Made by a program: the position numbers and the translations under genes
The notes under the pieces: generated by a model
Database searches by the model: none
What the model was told of the DNA's origin: nothing
Seen by the model: the letters and a program-made list of their open reading frames with translations, nothing else
Shown here: positions 29,436-38,747 of the stretch, piece by piece
How positions within the stretch are numbered: position 1 is the stretch's first letter
How the letters are laid out: the number at the start of each line of letters is the position of its first letter
Assembly: GCA_023238725.1 (NCBI GenBank)
Contig: CM041531.1
Coordinates: forward strand, 21,683,643 to 21,747,642
Reading direction: 5' to 3'
Source of the DNA: Scortum barcoo
Taxonomy: Eukaryota > Chordata > Actinopteri > Centrarchiformes > Terapontidae
DNA length: 64,000 nt

Positions 29436-30349
29436 GTTTTAATCGTGCGGTGATAAATGCAAAGCTGAAGCTTTGTATGCAAAGACTGTGCGGAAGTCTT
29501 CAGGCGCAACTGCCACTTTGGTTCCTGTATGTGCAGAAATGCAAAGTTTAAAAGGGACGGGTGGAGAGGAATATAGATCGCAGGGTGTGGTGATTAATAA
29601 ATACTCTTTCAAGGCAGTCACATCACCGGTGTCATTAATCTGAAACAGCTGTGCCAATAACTAGGAAGCAACAAATGAGCCCATCAGTTTCAGATTTGTA
29701 CAATGATTTGATTTATCTCACGTCACAACTGGTCACATCGTGCTGCAAAATGTGACAGAGCAGCATTTGCATGAAACTTTGTTTAAAGAAAGTTGGAAAC
29801 GAGGCAATGACACACAGGATTGATGAGCCGCTGTAATTAGACGTCTCCTGCATAAACAGCAGAATGAGTTATAACACAGCTGTCTGATGTGTGTGGAATT
29901 ATGTGGCCTTGTTTTGTAGCAGCCCTGTGTCATTTGCATGTAATTTAATGAAAGTAAACTCAGCGGACAGATGAACGTGATGTTGCTGTGCTGTGGTGCA
30001 CTGCTCCAATCAGACTGCAGATTCATCAGCATATGTATCTTGCTGTCTTCAGATGGCTGCAGGGTTTTAATGAAGTGCGGGAGTATTTCATACAGTATGA
30101 AGCAGCTGCAGACAACAGATACTGTAAAAATCACTCAAAGTTAATGTATACATAAATACACATTCCCGCTTTAACCACAATATATTTTAAATGAAACACA
30201 GCTACTGGTGGAGAGTGATTAAATAAAATGGTTTATTTACATTTTAGGTGTTACTCTGTTATTTCTGCGCTTTCGTTACAAGTCTTTGGTTTGCTATTGC
30301 TGATGAAATCACCAAGTGCCAGAAGCAGACGTGTTTCTGAGACATCTAC

Positions 30350-30490
30350 TCTCAGTGTGAAGTCCAAGACCCAATTTATACCAAAATACCAACAACTCAC
30401 TTTGAACTGCCTCATTTCAAGGACTCCCACACCGAAATACCGCAGAGAGGAAAAAAGTGCATTTCAAGGTGAGGAAAATACCAGAATGTC
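30350..30490. repeat. Dispersed repeat, copy 2 (partner at 4.03 kb)
   Basis: This is the second member of the pair described at 4024-4205. It shares CAAGACCCAA, AAAATACCAAC, CCGAAATAC, AGTGCATTTCA and GAAAAT in the same order. Confidence 0.5.
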
Positions 30491-30721
30491 AGAGCTCTGC
30501 TTGGGCTGGTTGTCACTCCTTCTCAAACACAGGGCCCTCTCACTGAGCAATGAACGTCATTTCAACAGCACCTCTGTGCTTCATCTCTGATATAGACATC
30601 ATTATATATTTAAAAAAAGCATAAAAATCAATTTTCAACGTTGAATAACCGTATAACACCTAAAATGTGTTAAACTTAATGTCTATATATAATTATGTAT
30701 TGATTATTAGGCTTATCACAA

Positions 30722-30936
30722 TTTTTTTTTTTGGGGGGGGGGCTTTTCTTTTTCTATTATAGATAGGACAGCTGAAGATTGACAAGAAAGGTGGGAGAGA
30801 GAGGGGAGAGGACATGCAGCGGAAATTGGGGCCCCCAGCCGGGAGTCAAGTCCGCCGGGGTCCGCTGCGGCCCACAGCCTCATACATGGGCATGGGCGCA
30901 TGTGCGCACTCTACCACTGAGCCACCTGTGCGCCCC
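30722..30936 (-). mobile_element. tRNA-derived SINE
   Basis: Read on the minus strand, the unit starts at about 30936 with GGCGCACAGGTGGCTCAGTG. The A-box-like TGGCTCAGTGGTAG lies at 30911-30924. The B-box-like GGACTTGACTCCC lies at 30841-30853. Together they form a pol III promoter inherited from a tRNA-like head. The body continues through TGTCCTCTCCCC and CTGTCCTATCTATAATAG and ends in a CCCC/AAAA tail, which appears on the plus strand as T-tract plus G-tract at 30722-30742. The tail motif CTGTCCTATCTA is typical of a SINE family common in teleosts. Confidence 0.75.
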
Positions 30937-33334
30937 ACAAATCCTTTTCTAATGAGTAATCAATTAATCAACTAATCATTTTAGCACAATAGAAAACTAA
31001 TTTTGACAACAGGTGAACTGTATCAGGTAATATCCATAAAAAAATACAAGCACCAGCTCTGACAGGTAAAGTGCATTGTAATATATAAAGGATGAATCAT
31101 GGGTTGTTGTAGTTCAGTGTATTAGAAGCATTTAAATACTTATCAGCTGCAGAAAATAAACACACACTGATGTTTTAACACTTCACTATGTTAATGTAAA
31201 CGCTGTTGCACTTTCTGGGTTCTTCTTTTATATATAAAAATGTGCACATCACCATTTGTCTGAGACCCGGTTTGAACAAATGTAAAGGATGAAACTGAAA
31301 ATGTAGCCATTATCATTATTTTGGTGAGCGGGTGAAGGCAGGAAGAGAGCAGGCCCTTGCACATTTGAAAACAAAACATGCTACAACCTCTATTCCACTA
31401 AGAAGAAAACAATGAGATATGCAGAGAGACCACTTAGGAGACAAGAGCAACCTATTTCAATAATGCATTCACAGCTCAAGACGAGAGGAGCTCCTTCCAA
31501 GTCCTGCATTTGGCTTCAAAAGGCCGGCCCTAATTTCATTAGTGGACCATGCAGGATCGGGCTGGTGCCAGGTGACTGAAGCACTTACTCATAGTGATGA
31601 GGCACATCTCTCCGGATCAATCCTATTCTATCATTCATCTTGTGTTCAGTCTCTTATGTACATATTTTGGTTCATGGTCGGAATATTAATCTGTAAAATG
31701 ACTCTGAAAAATGACAGACTGGTCAATGTCCTGAGACGATGGGCCGTATTCAGCATGTTATGAGCTGTGAGGGATGCATCTCTAAATTTTTCCCTGACAG
31801 TAAACCAAATTCCACATAAAGTTTATTCAGTGAAAAATCTTAAAACAGTTTCCAGAACACAAACAACAAAGTGGACAGTCTCTTAAAAGTAAAGGGGCGG
31901 ACATGCAGTGAACACCCCAAACTCTACACCAATAATCAAACAATTCTGCAAAACTCTCATTACCTCTACAGCCTGCTCTCTTCCAACGAATCCATCTGTC
32001 ATGGAGACACCAGCACTGTCTCTCCCACCACATGTTTTGTATAGTTCAGATGCACTGTGGCTCATTAAAGAGTTTTTAAAAGTTTGTGGACAACAGTGGA
32101 GCTCTGTGGCACAGAGGAATAAGATATATCAGGCACAGACAGTACTTGTTTGTAGAATCAGATAGATCATTGTTGGTTTTGTTGTTTTGTGAGACTTGAC
32201 TAGCAAAGAGACCACCCTGCTTTTACTTGGAGGAAGTAATCAAGGTATCATTTTCCATGCAGAACCTCTACTATTATTGCCAGGCCATGTCTCGTGAGGC
32301 AGAACTCTCCTGACACTGTGTCAGGTATCTTAAAAATCCTGGCTATAAAATGTGCTTTTAGGCTTGGTGAACATCTTCGCTGATGATCACATCAACATCA
32401 CGTGGAATACTTCTCCTGATACCATTTTCCTGTTTTTCCTTTGAGTACCCTTCTCACCACCTTCCCCCTTTTTCCCACAGCAGCTGACCATCACCAGTGT
32501 AACGGCGCTCTGCATCAATCCTGGATTGAGGCTTTAAGACATTGTATTGTGATCTGTGGCTGAGAGAAGCCTGTGAATATCCTGTAGGGCTGAATGGTGT
32601 TGAAAGAGAAGAGAAATCAATGGACATGAGTCTCCCTGTGCTTCCAGGGTCATGATGTAATCAGCAACAATGTCATCAGGAGGAGAGGGGGACAGGTAAA
32701 CAGCATGAGGGAGGTAAATGAGTCAGGGTGGTGGAATCTGATGAGGCTGGTAGGAATGCCTGGAAAACAGACAGGCAAAGGGAGTGGTCTGAGCCCCCCT
32801 CCTGTCCATGTCGAAAAACAGGACTTGTTTAATTCATCTTCCTATTCCACGCCACGCTCCCCTCACACAAAGATCATCTCCATTTATTAAGGTCATATCT
32901 GTGATTTCAGCATGACAGCAGCAGGTCAAGGTGGAAGGCTAATTGAGCTAAATGGAGAGTGTGACCGCTGTTGAGCCTCAAGAGAGGCCCTTTATTCTGG
33001 GCCACATCTCCAAGGTGTGCAGGAAAGGACAGCAGCCACCCGCTCCCATTTTCAGTCAGCCAGCGATGTTGTCATGCTCCAGTAAGGTCACTTTGATGTC
33101 CTTTATGCAGATGAAAAATGAAGCGTTCATCTGTGCTTATTTAGCTTTATAGACCTTTTTGTGCAAAACACAATTAATATCCCTCCCTAAATGTCGTGTT
33201 CACAATTTCTAATGCCAGAAAATAAATGGTGATGTTGTTGTTGTAAACAATAGATGATTGATTAAGCCGATGACTCTATTTATGTTTCCATTTAGACCAG
33301 TTATTTCATCAAGAGCCCCATAGTGTGAAATAAA

Positions 33335-33378
33335 GGCATATTTTATTATTTCCACCATGGGAAATAATAAAACATGCC
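33335..33378. repeat. Near-perfect 19-bp inverted repeat with 6-base loop
   Basis: The left arm, 33335-33353, reads GGCATATTTTATTATTTCC. The right arm, 33360-33378, is its reverse complement except at one position. The 6-base loop is ACCATG. The hairpin is 44 nt in total and pairing does not extend outwards, so it is shorter than a typical microRNA precursor. It may be a small MITE remnant or a cruciform-forming site. Confidence 0.8.
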
Positions 33379-34433
33379 AATAGAGAGCTAATCCCTCGCA
33401 ACAGAAGCTCCACTAGAAATTAAGCATTCTGTCCCCGCTGTGTGCTTTCATTTCTAAAACAGTGGAATCAGCATATCTTGACAGCCAAACACTTTGAATC
33501 ATGACTGGGTGAAGGAGCTGCTCAGAAGTCAAGGGGGAACAAGTGCGGCCTGTACTTTGGTAAACACAAGTCATCAAAAAAAAAAAAAAAAAAAGTACCA
33601 GGCACACTGTGTTTAGCTTAGCAGTCAGAAGACAAAAAGCATATACAGAGTTTTGCTTGTAAAACACCGGAATTAAAAGTGAAAGTTGAATTAAGAAGTT
33701 TGGCAATAGTACCATCAATGACTTTTCTTTTTTCTCTCAATACAGATAAAAAAGCTAAATTCAGAATCTGGAAGTCACAACCTCAACCGTTTGACTGCGT
33801 ACTCCCACAGATGTTACATCAAAAACATGATTACATGCATGAAATCTCATGAAAAACTATCACCGCCCTCCCACTTGTCTGCGATATTTATTCTTCAGAT
33901 TCCGAGCGGATGAGGACAGGCGGGAAAAAGCCCGTGGACTTGACGCGGAATCACCATTTCATCTGTCCCCCGGAGCACTGCCACTTTAAGTTGTTACACG
34001 TTGAAAGGCTTGCTTTGCCGTCAGATCCTGGAAGTGAACAGGTGGTGATGGTCTTTGTGTGCTGTCGTCTGTGATTCAGCAGCAGTGGAATCCCTTTGAG
34101 AAACGGGCATCAAACGCAGCTCCAGCAACTCCAAACGACCAGGTGAGATGATGCACGCAGCAGACTTCTGAAGGATGCAGCAGCGCTAAAGACGTTACAG
34201 GGACGCACACACACTTGATTTACAAAGACGGTAATAGACGTTAAATCAGGTGCTCTTGCTCGTCTGCTCTGTCTCTCTCATAAACACACAGACCGTTTAC
34301 TGACTCAAGTCATGTCTTGCCTTCATGCCTTCATCCATGTCAATACAGTGATTGATTTTTGAGACAACTCAAAGTGCGAGAAATAAAAAGAAATGCTTTA
34401 AACAAGTCTGCTAGGCACTCACCTGAGTGACGG

Positions 34434-34478
34434 ACTGACTGAATCACTGAATGACTGACTGACTGACTGACTGACTAA
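34434..34478. repeat. (GACT)n tetranucleotide repeat
   Basis: Runs of GACTGACTGACT with one ATCACTGAAT interruption are directly visible. Confidence 0.85.
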
Positions 34479-35697
34479 TCTAATGTGCAGAATTAATCGG
34501 CCTTTCCAGACTAAATGAAAGACCTGTCAGTAAACCTGTCAAAGCACCAAGGGGCGCTGATCTACACCAAGTAAAGAAAAACAGAGACCCCTTTACAATG
34601 CAATAAATAGACCTACACTAAATTCTACCCTTGTCCATCTGATAAGGCAGCACTGCAAACTACAGAATCAATGCTTGTAAACACCCAGTGTTGGACGTCT
34701 AGCTGAAACAAATAACCAAAACCACAAAGTGACAATTAGGTAAGAGCTAGTGGAGCCCACATACAGCATCAGATGAAATGCACTTTGTTTTTAAGCTTTT
34801 CCCAGATTTAGCTTTAATAACTGCATTGTGGAATCGGAGCAATCCTGGTTATTTTCTATCTTCATACATCCCTACTTCAGCTGTGATAGAGGAAGCGAAC
34901 GCACACTGTGTCATGGCAAACAACTGATGAGAAACAAGAGAGACCTTCATGGTCCTTCATAGAAACTTTGAATCAGTTGTTGTTGCAAGTGTGGTGCATC
35001 CTCATAAAACACCAAAACCGGTGATAAGACGTTCTTACAGATAAAGTATCCTATCAAAACAGATGCTGTTCTCCCCGGGGTCCGACAAGCAAATCAAAGT
35101 GATGCTCCCTGGTCAGATCCAGGGTCAGTCTGAAGGGCAAACTGTCAGCTGAGGGGATGACACCTGCTTTGTTCAGACAAATGGAGATATGCTCCATTCA
35201 GACTAATTAGAGTCTAAACAGCATTAAATCTCCCCTGGATATATCCCAAAACCCTCTTGTGCCTCTGCCTGTCTCCTGCAGCCAGAGGATCCAGAAATCC
35301 TCTCTGAGCTCCCCGCTCGCTCCACCGAAACGGTTCAAGATCAGATTATCCAGATTTGTTTCATGATGGATTCAGATCCACGCTGCTGAACTGACAACAG
35401 CTCATACAGAGATTTTATTTTTCCTTGATTTTGTTATTCCCCTCCCTCTGCTGTGATTTCAAAACGCTGCTGACTAACAATGACTGAAGATGCTACGCAA
35501 TGCACACGGCATGATGTCATGATGTCCACACAGGTAACGTCTCTGACGAAAGCAACATCCGCAGCCCATTGATGACAGACGTCTGACCAGAAACACATAG
35601 CAACAGTCAAACATGCTGAATGACATCTGCTTTCAGATCAGATGGTAACAGACAGGTGTGATGGGAGGGAGGAAGGGGGGGTTCATTGTACCTGATC

Positions 35698-35722
35698 ACC
35701 ACACACACACACACACACACAT
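35698..35722. repeat. (CA)n microsatellite beside the frmd5-like donor site
   Basis: About eleven CA units lie roughly 80 bp inside intron 1, next to the first coding exon of the frmd5-like gene. Confidence 0.8.
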
Positions 35723-35729
35723 TCACGGT

Positions 35730-36330
35730 TTCGCGCCAGCAGCACGTCCTCCGCCACAAGGTGACGTGACAGCGAGGAGATGTTGGTCCCCACTGACCTG
35801 GATCGTGCAGGTGTACTCCGAGTCGTCCAGCAGCCTCACGGTGCAGTTGCACTCCCTGTCCAGACTCCTGATGCTGCTGCTCATCAGTCGGCTCAGCATC
35901 TTCTCGATCGTCTGCGTGCGGGACCGGGGGGAAGGGCGCGCTGCTGCTCATACAGACAAGTTGGACCTTCAGTCACGTTAACGGCGTCCGGTGGTCCAGC
36001 ACCCGGTCAGCGGCGGCGACTGTGCGGCACGGCGACGGTGGTGCATCGTTTTCTCTCTCTCCTCTGTGTGTGTGTGTGTGTGTTCAGTCTGATAGGAGTG
36101 GAGAGAGGGTGCTGCTACTACTGATGCTGATGCTGCTGCTGCCGCTCTCTCCCTGGTCCGGTCACACTGCCCCCCCCCCAGCAGCCTCCTCGCCGTTGCC
36201 ATGCCGCTGTAACGCCGCTGGGCGGGCCGACGCTGCTGAATGGCGGCTCTGCCAGCCAACGGAGCTCCGGCGGGGACGGCGCCTCCACGGGGCCGGCGAC
36301 CGGAGCCGACATTCCGATAGGCTGCCGTCG
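35730..36330 (-). promoter_or_regulatory. CpG-rich promoter / 5' UTR region of frmd5-like gene
   Basis: The region is markedly richer in G+C and in CG dinucleotides than the flanking AT-rich DNA (runs such as GGCGGCGACTGTGCGGCACG), as in a vertebrate CpG-island promoter. It overlaps the first coding exon (35798-35899) and extends upstream on the minus strand, where the 5' UTR must lie. A (TG)n tract at 36065-36081 interrupts it. I see no clear TATA box, which fits a CpG-type promoter with dispersed starts. The transcription start cannot be fixed by eye. Several frames of 90-130 codons are open on both strands here only because of the base composition. Confidence 0.65.
35798..35899 (-). CDS. 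frmd5: FERM domain-containing protein 5-like, first coding exon
   Basis: The minus-strand frame from the ATG at 35899-35897 runs 34 codons to a splice donor, ending CAG|GTCAGT at 35798/35797. It begins MLSRLMSSSIRSLDRECNC and ends VRLLDDSEYTCTIQ. The LLDDSEYTCTIQ stretch is the start of the F1 lobe of the FERM domain and, with the MLSRLMS start, fits FRMD5 far better than FRMD3, whose exon reads RLLDDSEISCHIQ. FRMD5 is a membrane-associated FERM adaptor linked to cell-cell junctions and migration. Only this exon is in the window; the intron ends in phase 0. An upstream ATG in another frame (near 35951) is a shadow. The remaining exons must lie beyond position 1. Whether this is a frmd5a or frmd5b copy cannot be told. 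Confidence 0.85.
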
Positions 36331-37768
36331 GTCGTGACTAAAGCCACATGGTTGGGAATAATAACACAGTCGGGGGTGCGTGTGGGGGGTGGCTGTCGGT
36401 TGCACAAGTCAGGACAATAGGCAGGATGCTCGGTGCTGCTGCAGAACTTCATCCACACACAGTTTTATTTGACACTTTGTTGGCTCGAGCTCTTTGTTTA
36501 ATCGCGACATTTCCCACACAACTTGAAGGCAGCAGCTCATTTCAACACCAAATTTGCCCCACAGATTAAAAAAAAAAAAGATGCAGCCACGTCAGAAAAT
36601 GAGACACTGTGTTTAAATGTGTTTGTAGTGTTGCTGTGCCTCATGTCATTTTGATATAAGGGCCAACTTGAGCTCGAAAACTTTTCTCTCTGTGCACTAA
36701 AGTAAAATAAACACAGGGATCAGTGCTTGGGAAGCAGAAATCCTGTAAGAAAATACATTACAAACACAGGACGTAAATGCAACTATCCCAGCTTTAATCT
36801 AAAAGTGACTAAAGAACAAGTTGCTGTCTCGCAGCAGTCTCCTTCACATTTTAAAGTTCAAACCACTGAGGATTGAAACAAACACCCCCCACATAGCAAA
36901 CAGTGATACTTTTTCAAGAGCTGCTATCACGAATACTTTTATTATCCTAATTAATGACTGCAGAGAGGACAGACTGTGTCGGTTCAGTCTGAGTTCACCT
37001 GTATGATCTCCTGGTTTCTTTGACTGTGTCTCCCTCTGGCGGTGCTTCATCGTAAAAACCACGAAGTTGGGAGATAAACTTCCACGTAAAATAGAGCCAC
37101 CGTCTCTGTTGTCTGAGTTGACTGGACGGACAGCCTGAATGTGTCCAACGTCAAGCAACACGTCGACCACCACAACACGAGTATTTTAATGTTCAAATAT
37201 GTAGGAAAAAGACGGATACTGAACCGCGAACAACATTCACCTTTTTAACCTGGAGAGTCCGTGAACTTCTCCAGGTCTCCATGGTGGGGAGGAGGTGGTT
37301 TGTCTCAGGTCTTTGTGGTGACACCAAACACAACACAAGTTGCTCGACGTCCTCTCTGATCAATATTCATACAATGTATGTGTAGGTCTACTTCTCCCAC
37401 CCTGTCTGTCAGCACTATCATTTCACTATGTTGATCTTCTGTACACTCCACATCTATTGAATGTCTGTACGTCCTGAGAGGTTGATCCCTCCTTTGTTGT
37501 TCTTCCTGATGTGTCTCCATTTTTTCAGGTTAAATGGTCTTTAGGGTAGTTTTTCCTTACCTATATGAATGACATAAAGATATATCATCGTGTGTTGCAC
37601 ACACTTTAAAGCCCCTTCATGCAAACTTGTGATTTCTTTATAGCGGGCTGTAGACAAAAAATGTAGATAAAAATAAAAAAAATGTCACAGTCAGAATAAC
37701 AGAAACACTAAGTCATCAGGGGTGATTTTAACAAAAAGAGGCTCATCTGCCGTGACATTGTCCCACAA
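36331..37768. other. Intergenic: frmd5-like promoter to tRNA
   Basis: No coding exon or recognised repeat is seen. Short A-tracts occur at 36568-36579 and 37668-37681. A poly-A run on the plus strand near 37733-37737 would act as a T5 pol III terminator for the minus-strand tRNA. Confidence 0.5.
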
Positions 37769-37770
37769 TG
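37756..37770. repeat. Short perfect inverted repeat at the 3' end of the tRNA gene
   Basis: CATTGT-CCC-ACAATG is a 6-bp-arm hairpin immediately 3' of the tRNA on the minus strand. Beside it TGCCGTGAC occurs twice (37749-37757 and 37769-37777), a short direct duplication of the acceptor end. Confidence 0.7.
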
Positions 37771-37842
37771 CCGTGACCCGGATTCGAACCGGGGTTGCTG
37801 CATGGCCACAATGCAGAGTACTAACCACTATACGATCACGGC
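37769..37842 (-). tRNA. tRNA-His (GTG) gene with enlarged anticodon arm
   Basis: The minus strand reads GCCGTGATCGTATAGTGGTT at the 5' end, and the acceptor arms GCCGTGA/TCACGGC pair perfectly. The T arm is CCCGG-TTCGAAT-CCGGG, a perfect B box. The A box TATAGTGGTTAGTAC matches vertebrate tRNA-His. The anticodon is GTG, after TT. The gene is 74 nt including the discriminator A, against 72 nt for the usual vertebrate form. The two extra bases are in the anticodon arm, CTGCATTGTGGCCATGCAG, where CTGCGTTGTGGCCGCAG is normal. This gives either a 5-bp stem with a 9-base loop or a 6-bp stem that moves GTG out of register. A TTTTT terminator lies about 32 bases downstream. It may be a functional variant or a tRNA pseudogene. 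Confidence 0.8.
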
Positions 37843-38254
37843 GAGCTACGATGAGCCGGCGGGTGAAGGAGGGTGAAAACGTGGTGTGTTGGCTGTGCAC
37901 CACCATATGAGGAGAAGAAGTTCGCCTGTAGAGAGAAAACTCCTCTTTGCACTGCTGTTTATTCTTCTCTCACACAGAAAATTCATCTGGAAGGCAAATC
38001 CCGCAAGACTTTCATTCATGAATCTGACCACGGAACACATTTAAGAAAATGTATTTGAGGAAAGTTGCAGCCTGAACCTTCGTATTATTCACAGATGACA
38101 CGAAGGATATCTGTTAACCTCTTAGATAGCAGCTCTCAGTCACATAAAGTTATATTTTTTTAGTTTTTTATTCACCTGGATTATTATTCTGTAATTTTAT
38201 CTACTGCATAGTGACATCTGGTGTTCAAACTCACGCACTGCAGGAGCTGCCGGT

Positions 38255-38395
38255 GCTCTCCTCTGATTGGCTGACTGTGCTGCAGACGTAGCGGCAGCTT
38301 CCTGTTTTGTAACACAGTCAACGTGCATGTTACCAAACAGTTTCTGAGTAAACACAGCACCGATCGGGTGGCAGTGCAGCTTTGCTAAATCTCAG
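38255..38395 (+). promoter_or_regulatory. Probable cry5 promoter and non-coding exon 1
   Basis: An inverted CCAAT box (GATTGG, 38265-38270) is followed by GTTTTGTAAC (38304-38313), which is one mismatch from the D-box core TTATGTAA. Next come AACGTG (38320-38325), the reverse complement of the E'-box CACGTT, and then a likely 5' UTR ending at a donor CTCAG|GTAAG (38395/38396). Established knowledge: the fish (6-4) photolyase gene is light-induced through D-box-type elements. That these particular sites act so is inference from sequence match and position only. There is no TATA box at a sensible distance. Confidence 0.5.
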
Positions 38396-38747
38396 GTAAG
38401 ATAAAGTTTGGTTTCACCACTCTCTGCATCATTTGGGTTTATCTGGAGCATGTGACGCTGTGTTGGCTGGTTGTATTATGGGATTGATTCATCCGTTCAT
38501 CGTTTCTGTTTTCTTGTGGGTCTGAGTGATGCACGTGAATATAAGTCGACTTCCACTTTAAAACCTTTCTGTGAGATGTAAAGCCCCCCCCCCCACATTG
38601 CTGCATTTGCCACTGTTGTAACATGCTCAGTATGCTGCACTTTGTTTGAGACTTCATTGACTTCACCTTTTTAAATGCAATGTCAGTGGGGCTGTATTAA
38701 AGAACAGTGTAAAGAGATGTCTGTGTGTGTTTGCAGGTTTCACAGAC

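Larger units (their letters stand above)
1..35797 (-). other. Probable part of a very large first intron of frmd5-like gene; no coding exon found
   Basis: No open frame in this stretch resembles a known protein and none shows an exon-like arrangement of splice sites plus conserved peptide. The longest frames (up to about 130 codons) have unremarkable composition. Because the frmd5-like first coding exon at 35798-35899 is on the minus strand with a donor at 35797/35796, everything at lower coordinates should be its first intron or beyond. I looked on the minus strand for the next FERM exon (expected to begin with a peptide like RDAKGQYLFDLL) and did not see it, so intron 1 is probably over 35 kb, in line with the very long first intron of mammalian FRMD5. 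The stretch is AT-rich with scattered repeats listed separately. Sub-stretches with nothing I can name include 1-1800, 2000-4020, 5250-11030, 12430-13780, 14700-19720, 21520-23300, 23500-26360, 26480-29110, 29440-30340, 30940-33330 and 33380-35690. Confidence 0.6.

Noticed and set aside
29733..30134. 133-codon minus-strand open frame
   Set aside because: Cys- and Ser-rich composition without a known motif or supporting context. It is likely chance.
35607..36458. Several 90-130-codon frames on both strands in the GC-rich region
   Set aside because: They are shadows of base composition around the frmd5-like promoter. Only the 34-codon frame at 35798-35899 has family-like sequence and a donor site.
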